Shown one piece after another: positions 22,482-33,830 of a stretch of DNA of 64,000 nt. The notes below the pieces were generated by a model. It had not been told where the DNA came from. It saw only the letters and a program-made list of their open reading frames with translations, and did not search any database. Numbering within the stretch: position 1 is the first letter of the stretch; the number at the start of each line of letters is the position of its first letter. This DNA is from Heliocybe sulcata (lineage: Eukaryota > Basidiomycota > Agaricomycetes > Gloeophyllales > Gloeophyllaceae): contig ML213509.1 of NCBI GenBank assembly GCA_004369045.1, forward strand, positions 502,858-566,857. The letters run 5' to 3'. A program made the position numbers and the translations under genes.

Positions 22482-23750
22482 TCAAGTAACGAGATTGACA
22501 CCCGCACAGAGGGGCTGCATGTAAGTCACACCGCGGGCCAGGCATAATCGCTGCACAGTCCGAGCAGCCGGTATGTACCCAGCCGTGACAGCGTCAAACC
22601 TCCCACCCAGCAACTGGAGAACTTGCAAAGACGGGAGTAGTCTGGGGTTCTCGAGGGTATCTGCGATAGGGGCAACAAGTTCATTCGTTAGGAACACGAA
22701 CCTCAGGTAGTCACTCTCCTCGACTACCAGGGATCTACTCCGGCCGGCCGGTGCCAGCCGCTCGCCCTTATCGTAGACGATCGCAAGATGTTCAAGGCGA
22801 TTGAGGCGTGAATAGTCAATGTGCTGCATAAAATCGATCGTACTCATACCCCACGGGGGCATAGACCCCGCCACTCGTAAAGTCTTCAGCGATTCATGGT
22901 ATTCGGGGCGAATGCTGCGGAGCGGATCTTGAAATGCGACATTGGACAGCTCCAGGACTTCCAAGCGAGCGGAAGGAAGGGAAGCGAGGGACGGGAAGCT
23001 CATGTTGAACAGTCGCAGTACGCGCAGGGCGGTGAATGTCGACCAGCTTGGAGACCGGCCTGGGGCACCAAGTCTGACTTGCGAGTCCCCCAATAGTAGC
23101 TCCTCCAGGACAGGAAAAGGAATTCGTGTCCCTTGAAAAGCCAACAGAGCCAGGGGACCGCTCAGGGCGAGGAACGTCAGACCCTGGACGGCTTTTGTGG
23201 GCAGGCTAGCTCCAGCCGCGTTAGACAAGAGACCTGACCGTTCTCCCTTGGGCACATCGAACAACAGCAGGCTCCGTACATGTGGGCACTTAGCCAGTAA
23301 GTCGGCCACGTTTCTAGGGGGCCATGGATAAATTTGACTCGTTCCACGCATTGTGGCCCTGTCATCAACAGCCGACACGCTCATGAGCTGTACGATGCGA
23401 CATAGGTCAGGCCGCCTTGCCAGTGTCCGTGCAAGTCGCGATAGCTGGTCGAGGCGGTTAAGTACCGGTCTCTGGTAGAGAACTGCCACTGCTAAATGGT
23501 ACCATTTCCTGCAGACGAGCAACATGCCGTACAGATATGCCTGCACTTCACGCTGAAGTTCGACGAGCTCCTTGAGTTGGGCCCTCCCGCCATAGACACC
23601 GGCGTAAGGGTCCAAATAGCGTGAATCAGGTGGGTTGAGGGCCGCGAAGATTAGCACGAGGATCTCGACGGGCAGTGGTCCACCGGGATCGTCTCGGTGA
23701 GTCTTGATAGCTTTTCTGCGGACAAAGCCATGGATCCTGGATAACATATT
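22482..23750 (-). CDS. F-box-like / leucine-rich-repeat-like protein
   Basis: A single-exon gene of 422 residues counting from ATG 23750 (MLSRIHGFVRRKAI). The frame is open a little further upstream but without an ATG. Seen: PLPVEILVLIFAALNPPDS fits the start of a fungal F-box, followed by GMLLVCRKWYHLAVAVLYQ, the end of the same motif. Leucine-rich segments follow (VRSLLLFDVPKG, VLEELLLGDSQV, ALRVLRLFNMSF, RLEVLELSNVAF, LQVLQLLGGRFD), forming irregular LRR-like repeats. Such proteins are very numerous in agaricomycetes and presumably recruit substrates to SCF ubiquitin ligases. The substrate is unknown. Confidence 0.75.
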   Translation of the reverse strand, partial: NMLSRIHGFVRRKAIKTHRDDPGGPLPVEILVLIFAALNPPDSRYLDPYAGVYGGRAQLKELVELQREVQAYLYGMLLVCRKWYHLAVAVLYQRPVLNRLDQLSRLARTLARRPDLCRIVQLMSVSAVDDRATMRGTSQIYPWPPRNVADLLAKCPHVRSLLLFDVPKGERSGLLSNAAGASLPTKAVQGLTFLALSGPLALLAFQGTRIPFPVLEELLLGDSQVRLGAPGRSPSWSTFTALRVLRLFNMSFPSLASLPSARLEVLELSNVAFQDPLRSIRPEYHESLKTLRVAGSMPPWGMSTIDFMQHIDYSRLNRLEHLAIVYDKGERLAPAGRSRSLVVEESDYLRFVFLTNELVAPIADTLENPRLLPSLQVLQLLGGRFDAVTAGYIPAARTVQRLCLARGVTYMQPLCAGVNLVT

Positions 23751-24237
23751 CCGAATTGAGCTTGTAAACAGTCTCAAGCATTTATGATCATTGTAACCCT
23801 CAGGACGACAACAACGTACCTGCTCTGTCCCTCGTACCTAAGATCGACCGGAAGTCAAGTCGACCTTGCCAGCGGTGGGCAAGGGAAGTCTTAAGCAAAG
23901 TAATATGGCCTCACCTCCTGTCCATCTCAGGTATACATTATTTCAGGTCCCACTCGCAAGCATCGAAGTTCTGTGCATCTCAAGGATTCGGAGGCAAGGT
24001 CCAGAAGGACAGAATTGATAGACTCCTCCCTGGACTTGAGAGACCCATGGACCTCACGTTACCATATTCAGCGCCCATTCAATCGGTGGCTAATAGGCTA
24101 TTGTGGGCAATGTAGCGAACGCCGAAATTCATGGAACTTGACTTCCATATGCACTCTCCTTGCGACATATAACGCGCCATTTGCTCTGGTAATCACGTAA
24201 TCGTCTCGCAGGATTAGACTCTGTAATCTGCTGGACC
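23751..24237. promoter_or_regulatory. Divergent intergenic region of F-box-like and MFS genes
   Basis: These 487 bp between divergent start codons presumably hold both promoters. No clear element is seen. Confidence 0.4.
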
Positions 24238-26889
24238 ATGGCGACACCCCGCGCATCCGGACTTTGGGAGGACGACAGGAGGATGAGCTATTTCTCTGCG
24301 CGCGGCGAGGACAATGGCGACGATATCGAGGAACAGCTGGAAGAGATGGAAGAGGGTGATGCCTTCGACGAGAGATCAAACTTGGATAGAACGATAGATC
24401 GCATTGGCATGGGTGCGTGTCTATTACAGAAGCATAATTGTGGTCGGCATACCGAAGTCTTCTTAGGCAGCTATCAGTGGGTCCTTCTATCGTTATGCGG
24501 CTTTGGTAGGTCTTAGAATTTGATTCGCATACAAAGTACTCAGACGGACTGCAATCTATGATAGGATGGCTCGCGGACAACGTAAGTATCCCCGAGCGCG
24601 CTCCCTTGGACAGACAAGACATTGTTCACTAGATGTGGATTCAAGCAGTGGCTATAATACTGCCCAGAGTTCAGGTGCATTTTTTAGGTATGTCCGCCAA
24701 ATTTGATACGTTGGTTGACCTCACGATGATTTCAGTGCCGGACAGCTACCTCGGCGCTGTCTCGTCTGCCATGTTTGCCGGCATGATGGTCGGCGCCGTC
24801 GGATGGGGAACGTGTGCGTACAACGATTGATGTACGCACAATGTGGTGCTAACCTTTCGTAGGTTCCGACATGATGGGTCGGAGTACTGCTTTCAACCTC
24901 ACACTGTTCTTCACCGCTGTATTTGGTATACTGGCGTCGTTCGCGAATTCCTTCTTTACCCTGGCGTTATCTCTATTTCTACTCGGCAGTGCCGTCGGCG
25001 TAGGCGACTCTCCACTGATATTGAAAAGCCTTGACTGATGTGTTTTCCCTGATTTCCTGCACAGGGATCGATGCCCACTGACGGTACGCTGATCCTGGAA
25101 TACATACCCAAAGGAAAGCAATACCTGGTTACGGCCTTGTCTGTCTTCTTCTCGATAGGATCTGTCCTAGCTGCAGTCGTGGCGTTGCTCGTCGTGCCAC
25201 AGCATAGCTGCAGAACGTCTGACACGCAGCTGTGCAATGTGGATGAAGATAACAAGGGCTGGAAATACCTACTGATGGCCTTAGGTTTACTCGTGAGTAG
25301 ATTTCATCCGTGCATTAATATTATGCTTACCCGGCGCTCGTACATCGATATATTTGAATTAGACGCTGAGCATGTTCATAGCTCGTATACTCTTCTTTCG
25401 ATTACACGAGTCGCCACGATATCTCGTCAATGCTGGGCGAAAACGAGAAGCTGTTCAGGCCCTCCAGATGATCTCTCAATATAACGGGGACGAACTCTCC
25501 ATAGGCATCCACGACGTCGATGATACACCCAGAGATGCACCCAGCAAGGACGACGCCGCAGCAACACCTTTCCTGTCCCAGGAATCTCCACCTGCAGCGG
25601 AGCAATCGCGGGATATCGTCTTCGATGCCGACGCCCCTGCGAGTGCAACTCTCTCCCCTGGTCGCCCAAGGTCGGCAGATCGCCAGTCGAGCAGAGCCAT
25701 TCTGCGAACCAACGACGGACCAGACTATCATTCGACTGGGTCCTCGCCTGCAACCTTAGATGCGCAAGCGTTCACTACGCCCAACGGTACGCAGGAGCTG
25801 CCTACTTCTACGTCCGGGAGTCCACCGACGTACAAAGAAGCATCGCCGCCTGCGACCCCTCCGACTTCTGCAGCACAGAGACCCCGACAACCTAGAATGC
25901 ATAGCAGGCGGCTGTCGACTTCGTCATCTATGTATGAGATGAAGAGGAAGGTGGGGTGGGCGTTACCTCGGAGTATCCGGAGGCCTATATTGGCTTGGAT
26001 AGATAGAATGGCGATGGTCCTCGAGCCAGAGTGGATAAGGACAACAGTTCTCGTATGGGCGGTATGGTGCACCATGTCATTGGGTCAGTTCGTTCAACGG
26101 ACACTTGGTCATGAGGTGCTCACTCAGCGCAGCCTACACCATGTTCAATGTCTATCTGCCGAAGCTCTTGGAAACAGGGACGGGGCCGGATGTTATCCCT
26201 AAAACTCTGGAAGAGAGCTTGTGGGATGTAGTCATCTTCACCTTGGGAGGGTGTCCCGGAGCATTGGTGAGCAGAGGTGCCTGATGTGGGCCGTATTTGG
26301 CTGATTGTTCGTAGGTGGGCGCGTGGATGATCAAGTCGTCATTAGGGAGAAAACGATCTTTGGCTCTGAGCACCTCCGTAACCGCCTTCTTTTGCATGGT
26401 GTTCATTCATGTCGAAGCAGCTTGGGCTGTGCGAGCGAGCACCGTCGGGATAAGCTTGAGTTCTACAGTAGGGTCTCCATGCATACCTGTGGCTCCGTTC
26501 GCTGACGATGACTTCTGATAGACCATGTGGGCTGTTCTATATGGGTGAGTTGTCATTCATTCATGCTCATCGTGATCTCTAATGCGACCGCATAGGTGGA
26601 CACCCGACATTTTCGATACCTCTATACGAGGGACCGCATGTGGTATTGCGTCGGCTTTGTCTCGAATGTGAGAATCAATCTTTCCTGCGAAGGGTGCTGT
26701 GATTGACGGATGTTGTTATGCTGCAGAGGTGGGATGATAGCACCGATGCTAGGGGGCGTATTGTTGATGATTGACCGATCTGTGCCGGTCTATACGAGCG
26801 TCGTTGTTTTCCTTATATCTACTGTGTGCGTTCTAATGCTGGATGGTGGAGACGGGCCTGGGGGAGGCGGTGGTGGGGTAGTACATTAG
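24238..26889 (+). CDS. MFS transporter, SVOP/SV2-like
   Basis: A 12-helix major facilitator in many exons. Seen: an acidic cytosolic N-terminus (EEQLEEMEEGDAFDERS), then TM1-6. Intron-split helices include GSYQWVLLSLCGFGWLADN, SYLGAVSSAMFAGMMVGAVG, the motif-A-like loop GTCSDMMGRSTAF, LFFTAVFGILASFANSFFTL, LFLLGSAVGGSMPTDGTL and VTALSVFFSIGSVLAAVVAL. RLHESPRYLVNAGR follows TM6, as in the sugar/SVOP branch. A ~200-residue Ser/Pro/Thr-rich loop separates the halves. TM7-12 include TTVLVWAVWCTMSLAYTMFN and a helix after RIGGMIAPMLGGVLLM. Related fungal proteins are annotated as SVOP-like or inorganic phosphate/sugar permeases; the substrate cannot be told from sequence. The stop is at 26887-26889, after a Gly-rich tail. 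Confidence 0.85.
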
Positions 26890-27941
26890 AGGAAGTATGA
26901 CTGACATGCATAGATGCTGGATCCACAAGCAGCCAGACCCCTGCGATCTGTAATATGGCTGAGGCCAAAAGTGCTGTGTAGTTACCGCGTGCTTCAAAAG
27001 CCTGCAGGGACGTAGCAGATCTCCGAGGTTAGCGTTGAAACCTATGAGAGGGCGAAGGTCCTAGTGAGGCGTCACACCGGCTTGGATTGTACGGGGACAG
27101 TCCGCATGAACCGGGTGTCCTCGAAGGAGAGACTACAAAGGAGGCTTTACGATGCCCTGGCTGATCTTATAGTAGACTATCGACGAATCTTCAACGGTTA
27201 TTGCAATGTATACCTCTTGTGGGCCACCGAACTCTTCAAACGCAGCATGGATCCTACATATTCAAGGATGATGTGAATACCGGTAGAGCGTATACCGCTG
27301 CACACACCATGACAGAGACAACGACTCTGATAGTGAGCATGGCACTACAGAAAGGATTGCATTCTGATAGCAAGGTTAGGAATAGAAGCTCAGCATCTAA
27401 AATGACTCGCCGTGTCAGGTTTCCGACCGCGAAACCCGCATCTTGAACATTTAGGAAGATCAATCACTTCGAGGTCTCTCCATTGCTGAGCTAGCAGATA
27501 CCTTATTCAGCTGCATGGAAGTCTCGACGTAGGATACATACCATATAAAAGATCGTTGTAAGCCTGAAACGAGCTGCCCGCAGCCCGAGGATATTTCGAT
27601 ATAAAAGGTGACAGTATCGCGTACTAGAATCATTGTTAGCTTGTTCTACATAAATTCTACACCGTCTGTATCTTACTGATGGGTGTTGGTCCATCGAGGT
27701 GCTGGAGGACGAGACCAGGATAGAGAGTAAGGCAAAACCAATCAGAATGGGTGGCGCAAACCGACCGGGCCGGGGTCTCAAATCTCAGAGAGTCCTCAGA
27801 GCATCCATGCTCATCCATGTCACTCAAATGGGACGATATTCATCATGGTATGGTCAATACTGTTGGATTAGCGAATCGTACAAACTAGTGTTACACTACT
27901 AAACATTCCTTAGTCCGTAGAAAGTCCGGGTTACACATTAT
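26890..27941. other. Intergenic region between convergent genes
   Basis: About 1.05 kb with only short ORFs. On the minus strand, ATG 27340 opens a 28-codon ORF that begins like a signal peptide (MLTIRVVVSVMVCAAVYALP), but no downstream exon could be attached. Otherwise nothing is recognised. Confidence 0.35.
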
Positions 27942-28727
27942 TTAGAAGTTCTCGCCAGTCTGGTGAGATATGAGCATCCGCCTGGTGTATCAAGTTAGAG
28001 AACTTCTTACCTTGCGCTCCTGACCACGCTCGACCATGCCAGGGTTCCGGGTAGTCTTGCCGGCAGCCTTCTCGAGTGATCCTACGTTCGTATCACATAC
28101 ATCAGTCTCAGTGCGTCGGTAAGCATTATCAATCGAGAGGGACTAACCCATCAACTTATCACCGAAACCAGGCTTGTTCCCAGTGTTAGACTGGTTGCCG
28201 TAGGCGCCCTCGGAAGCGTACCTCGAGTCGTCGGGGTTGGTACTGCCGCTGTAGGTATCGTTGCCGAACTGGCTGCCGGTAGTGCCCGACGAGTTGTTGC
28301 TGTCAAACTGGCCAGCACCGGCGCCAGTAGAGCCCATGTTACCGGTGTTCTGACCGGCGAAGTCGTCGTGGCGGCGCTCGTGGCGGCCCTCACCGCCAAA
28401 GCCGCTCTGGCCCATGCCGCCTTGTCCCATACCGCCTTGTCCCATGCTGTTGTCGTAGGCCGTCGTGTCGGTATTGCCACCGAACTCTGAAAACGTAGTG
28501 AGCTTGAGCCATCGAGAGCGTACACGGTCGAGAAACTTACGGCCACCCTGGTTCTGGCCGTCCCACTGACCCGGGCCGCCCTGAGTGCCGAACTGACCAC
28601 CTTGGGAGCCAAACTGGCCGCCCTGGTTCTGGTCATCGAAGCGGTCGCGGCGGTCGAACTGGCCACCCTGCATTCCCTGGTTGTCCCAGGTGTTGCCGGA
28701 GGTCTGGTTGTCGAAGTTGTTGTTCAT
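27942..28727 (-). CDS. Small hydrophilic stress-type protein B (HMP1/CsbD-like)
   Basis: The gene has four exons and encodes about 205 residues. Seen: start ATG 28727 (MNNNFDNQTSGNTWDNQG). A Gly/Gln/Asn-rich body has repeats of GGQFG-type and three near-identical MGQGG units. A His/Arg patch follows (GEGRHERRHDDFAG). The C-terminal block GDKLMGSLEKAAGKTTRN with GMVERGQERK aligns with protein A. The last intron again falls directly after ERK, and the last exon encodes TGENF. The protein is strongly hydrophilic with low complexity and no membrane helix. It probably shares its function with protein A, perhaps stress protection or DNA binding; neither is proven. A TATA box lies about 80 bp upstream of the start. 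Confidence 0.75.
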
Positions 28728-30599
28728 GATGACGATTGTGTTGAGATGAGTGTGAGTATAAGGGTAGAATAGAACTGTTGAGGGGACCCAACGTCCTTAC
28801 GAGTTCTTATATATTGTCGAATGGAGAATTGACGTCGAGGGATCATGACGTAGGTTCATAGCGAATGTGATGTTACAAACGAATGGACCCAGGGGTGGAG
28901 ACAGTGTATGAAGTGGTGGCGACCCAGCTTCAGTGCGGAACCGAGTACCGACACGTCGGTAGATTCATATCAAGCCGGACCTTGGTCAACAGCATTCCAC
29001 GGCCTGTTACGATGACGAGTCCGACCAAGGATGAGATGAGGGGTACATGCCGCAGCGAAAGGTAGAGCTTGGGCTATTTCAGGGATGAGCCACCCAAAAC
29101 AAACGAAGCCAAACAAGGCGCATTCAAGGGGCATTATCCATTTCCAAAGGATGGCTCCACAACTGACAGGAATATGGACGGTTGTATTCAGGAACTTGGA
29201 GCACGGCCGCCGAGCGCAGCAGCAGGTAAAGAAGCGGGCGGGATTGTTCTTGGTGCGTGATATCGGTGAAGATTGCTGAGTGATGCTTTAGGCAACGCTC
29301 TTCAGGTTCACGGATTTCATTCAAGGATAATAACAAGGTGTCGTACCTGACAGAAGCGCGTACTTCATTCTGACAAGTCGTAGTTGTCATTGGTCAAGAT
29401 AGTCCTATGTTTCAATGGTTTACACGACGACACCAGTCCCTGGTCGAACGTGCAGACTGCCTCCGAGTTCACCACGGACCCACGCATGCTCGCCCCATGA
29501 TCAGGCACCAGTCAGCAAGCATACACGGAAAGTCCTCACGGATCACGGATCATGGACTGGCCCTAAGCGTCGCGAGTTTTTCTGCGTCATCCATCAAGCT
29601 GTCTAGTCGCCTAAGCATGCCTTCCCTAGTCTCCGAGAGCGGCTGCGACGTGAGGTTACAGTAGCGTTTGGGAGGAAAACTGGTACGCAACATTCGTGAG
29701 GAGACACGTGGCGTGTCAGAGTAACAAGAATTCAGGAAGGTAGTCTCGCTTCATGCTTCCTACAGCGACTGGAGCGTTGACGCGGTGCTCGTGCGGTAAG
29801 ACCAGCAGGGCTCCATCTTGCGCTTTCTATCCGAGTGTAATCCATAAATCGCAGTCTTCTGCTTGCGTATTAGACACCTGAGTGGATGAGCGTAGCACGG
29901 CCAAAGCACAAGAGTCGCCATCTGTCATGGTAGAATGACGGGGATGCAGTGTGGCATTACGGTAGGGGAACCCCAACCATACGAGGGCGCAAATCCTGCC
30001 AACCAGTGTTGCGCTCCAGTTAGATGAGCAGACCGGGAGGGGTGACCCAGGATCATCTTGCCCGACAAGTGACGGTTCTCGCGTAAAGCAAGCTCGTTCC
30101 AGTTGGGCTCACGAGTGTCGGTTTTACCAGAGGTCGTCCGCGTCAGCCCATCTATCCAAGAAACCTGGAAGCCTGCTCTTATCGGTGCAATAGCAAGAAC
30201 GGAAACATGATCTATCGGACGAGACAGGCAAGGGTCCGAGTGACCGAGTCTGTGAGTTATTGAGTACGGCATCGCAGCAGGTCAAGATATAGGCGCCTAA
30301 GAAGATACTCCTGTTGCCCGTACCACATAGCGACTTCTGTAGACAATTAACGTCTGCGACGAGCTTCCCATGAGACCCAGTGCGGCGGCCAAGGAGGATT
30401 CTGCAAGAGACGTTGTTATGTTGTTGTTCTGTTTCTGGCCGCGGGAGCTGAGATAAGCAGACCGTCGGAATGGATTCTGGCAATTGACAGTGGCTTGCAT
30501 TCGCAGCATTACCTTGCTCCCTCAATCTGCTGGCCTCATTCCCTCGGCCATCGTCTATCCTTAATATTCGCTGCAGACCTGCTCTGCGCCGCCTCCGCC
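28728..30599. other. Intergenic region between divergent genes
   Basis: These 1.9 kb separate HMP1-like gene B and the GPI-tailed secreted protein. ORFs on both strands (for example 30124-30525 on -) have no recognisable motif or splice pattern. Apart from the TATA box at 28807-28814 I see nothing. Confidence 0.4.
28807..28814 (-). promoter_or_regulatory. TATA box of HMP1-like gene B
   Basis: The minus strand reads ATATATAA about 80 bp upstream of ATG 28727. Confidence 0.5.
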
Positions 30600-31994
30600 A
30601 TGTCCCTGGCGAACACTCTGTTCCTGCTCTCCTATATCCCTTCGCTATGCGCTGCTGTATCTAACGACCCGCGAGGACCACCCCCGAACCCGCTCTCACG
30701 ACGTGCCTCGAAAAACGTCCCTTCGCAAGGCTACTACGACCCTCTTGACAGTGGCGGTGGCATGTTAACAGTACGTTTGCTGCACCCTGTCGGTGTCGGA
30801 GCTGACGTTGCTCTAGCAAGTTCCGGATACATACCCCGCCGGTTTGGGCGAGCCAATAAACGTTATATTATCAGGCAATTCGGATGCTGCTGTCCTGGTA
30901 GACCAGCAGAGTGACGGAGGGCTTCGTAATTATTACCAGTCAGTCGTTCCTGCACTATATTACTTTCACATTCGAACTGGGTGTTTCAAAGGTCTCTGGG
31001 CTTCAGTTCAGAGTGCTTGGGTCAGCACTCAGGTTCTGATCAGGCCGCGAACCTAGGGGATGGCAATGGCTACAGTACGTCCGTTTACTTGCGTGAAAGG
31101 GCTGCCGTCCTCATTCGCAGCACGCCAGAGAACGAGACCGCTGTCATTCGATGGGACTACGGCGACCCGGCCTTCGGGACATGCACAGAGACAGTCGAAG
31201 GCGGCAACCACTTTCGTTACTGGGTGCAAGATGGACCCGACAAAGACAGGTCCGTATGCCCTCTTCTAGCACCTCGCCCTTAGTTGACACCTATGGATGT
31301 CACCGTCGGAACAGCGGAGCTATTTTCATGGCACTATCGTATGAGAAGCCCATTGCGCGTAAGTACGCCTGAGTCGTGTCCTCATATAGTCTAATCATGA
31401 GCATATAGTTGGTCACGACATCATCGTAAATGGGTAGGCATCTCGCCTCCTCTATTTTTCTCTCGTGCTATAACTATCATTCTTTTCCCACCAGGTATAA
31501 TTTAGCACGGTAAGCTGTACAAAAGCACTCTTAATCGCCTTGATACTGACCGATTGTCGTTCTCGAACTCCAGTGACTGGCTTATCGGCAATGCCACAGG
31601 CCAATCAATCCCCACCGCGAACCTTACCAACTCTTCTTCCTACTCAGGGTCTACGTCTGCACAAGGATACACGTATCAGACATCCGTGAATTACGTCTCT
31701 GGTCTATTGCAGAATACGAGCGACGGCATCAATCACTACCTCACGGTGGGCGTGAACGGCTCGAACGCGATTGACGGGCTGGTGGCGGTTATGGAAGTGC
31801 ACATATCTGCGAGACCTGCGGGCACAAGGTGCGCTGCCGGCATTCTTCAACCCCTATCTGTTTTCTTGCCTCATGGAATATCTTAAACTAGTGACGCGCT
31901 ATCGTGGAGACTAACATCACCCTGGTCATGGAACCTTCCAACACTACTCAACCTGGGCGTCTTGCTCATCCTCCCCCTATATGCCTTGTCATAG
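30600..31994 (+). CDS. Secreted protein with putative GPI-anchor tail, unknown function
   Basis: The gene has eight exons and encodes about 280 residues. Seen: ATG 30600 opens a signal peptide (MSLANTLFLLSYIPSLCAAV). The mature part includes GGGMLTQVPDTYPAGLGEPI, VILSGNSDAAVL, LGFSSECLGQH, DYGDPAFGTCTETVEGGNHF and FRYWVQDGPDKDSGAIF. Several N-glycosylation sequons lie near the C-terminus (NATG, NLTN, NTSD, NGSN). The last exon, joined at SDALSWR, ends in a hydrophobic stretch (LLNLGVLLILPLYALS), as expected for a GPI-anchor signal. Small introns with canonical ends support this structure. Similar GGNHFRYW-type secreted proteins are widespread in agaricomycetes. I know no function; a cell-surface role is inferred. 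Confidence 0.7.
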
Positions 31995-32341
31995 ACATTC
32001 CGCCCTCTACTTAGCTACCACTAGAAGGACGGACGACACTGATCTGGGATCGCACTTTCTCGGCAACCAACTTTACTCGCACCTGCTTTTGCATACTTAT
32101 TTACTATGAAGTTACCTCAGCGCTTTCGGCTTTGGCTTCCGAGATGTAGTTTTACGATGCGTATGTAGGCTTCACCGCCGCACGCTTTACGACGTTTCAT
32201 ACTCATCCACTGGACTCTTCTCTCTGCATGAGGCATCTACTACTTTATCGACCGCTTCGGGAAGAGGGGCTATACCGCAATGCAGCAGGGGTAGGATATG
32301 TCAAGGATAATACAGCATACAAAGCGTACGAAAGCAGATAC
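31995..32341. other. Intergenic region between convergent genes
   Basis: These 347 bp hold the two 3' flanks. Nothing specific is seen. Confidence 0.4.
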
Positions 32342-33687
32342 TCAGTCTTCGATGTCCATGTCGCCATAGGGTTTTGCTTTCCAATAGCTCTCGTCAAAGT
32401 GGTGCACGCGAACGAAACCGTCCTCGCCTCCGGAGGAATATGACGATCCGGCCGGGTGTACAGCGATCCTAATACGCCCGTCAATGTGGTCGACCATGCT
32501 AAACGGCTGGGGAGAGCACAAGAAAAAGACGTACGTGTTGATGGGACCGAAATGGCCCTTCACCCGTCCAACCTCCTCCTCGAAGAGCTTGTGCCAGAAT
32601 CGGGTCTCGAATTTTCCTTGCCGGAGGGACGTGGTAGTGACGCTCATGGCCTCTTGACCACCGCCGAGGAGAACGTACGGTCGCTTGGGAGCGATTGCTG
32701 CACTGTTCAGCGGCGTCTCGGTGGGATAGGTTTTGAGCACCATAAGTGTTTTCGTGTCGTGTAACTGCAGTAACGTATTGGGGTCAGCGTAAAAAGTGAA
32801 TATATTTAAGATACGACGGACCCGTGCGGTCTTGTCCTTGCTGCTGGTGATGAAGTACGTCCGGTCAGGGCTCATCTGCAGGTCAGTGATGGTGTCCATA
32901 TGTGCGCGCTCGTTGTTCAAGACCTCGTCGCCGGTCTTTACGTCGAACAACGCGAGTTTGCCTGATTCGTGGCCGGTGAGGATCAGGTCGTTCATGTAGG
33001 GGAAGGCGCAGACGGTCGCCTTCGAGCCGATAGGGCTGAACATGTACGTGGGCTCCTTGGACTCTGCATGGCGAGTGAGATGCCGGAGAAACGGTATACG
33101 GTGTACTTACGGGCTGTCCCGTCACCCTCCTTATTGATGTCAAATACGCGGACTGTGCTCTGGTAGCCCATGCGCTGCTCCGTGATGCAGACGATTTGAT
33201 CGTCATCCTGGCTGAACGCAACCCGCTTGATGGCGGTCGGGAACTCCCATGTGTAGAGGCATTTGCCTGTCGCGACGTTCCATAATTTCATGCAGTTGTC
33301 TGCCGACCCCGAAACAAGAAATCTTGACTCCGCTTGCAACATCAAGGACCAACATCTCAGTATTGACAACCAGAGAAAACTGGGCAACTACTCACCGTCG
33401 ACATCGATTGTCCACACTGTCCCGTTATGCCCGTCATATGTCCCTAACCGCTCTCCGTTGTGCGTGAACCAGACGTTGATGACGTGGTCTTTTGAACATG
33501 AGAAGAGAAGATCGCCCTCCTTGTTGTATTTGATCTGAGTCAAAGACCGCTCGTGGCCTGTTAAAAATGTCGGATGCTGGATTCACGACTTCAAGTGCAG
33601 CCTCGCGTCGCACCTTGTAAAAGAATGGGCCTCTGGAGAATGCATTTCAGCAGATATCGTCGAAAAGATGTAAATAGGGCGTACCAT
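32342..33687 (-). CDS. TIF34: Eukaryotic translation initiation factor 3 subunit i (eIF3i/TIF34)
   Basis: WD40 beta-propeller subunit of the eIF3 complex, acting in the cytoplasm. Seen: only the ATG lies in the first coding exon (33685-33687). It is followed at once by a ~105 nt intron, and exon 2 continues [20 protein letters not shown], the normal eIF3i N-terminus. WD repeats follow: [98 protein letters not shown] and the last blade [16 protein letters not shown], ending in DMDIED. Length about 335 residues, normal for the family. The gene is divergent from BTB protein B, with only 143 bp between the start codons. Confidence 0.95.
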
Positions 33688-33830
33688 TTTAGTGGACTGA
33701 AGGTTTTGTGGACGAGGGACGAGGAGAGAGAAGGAAGCTAAGGCTGCACCGGCAACCGCCGTACTTCGATCAGAGTGTGGCGTGTGGCGAAGCTGTCGAG
33801 TATCTCCTTCTGTCTTGCCACTGCCTGCTG

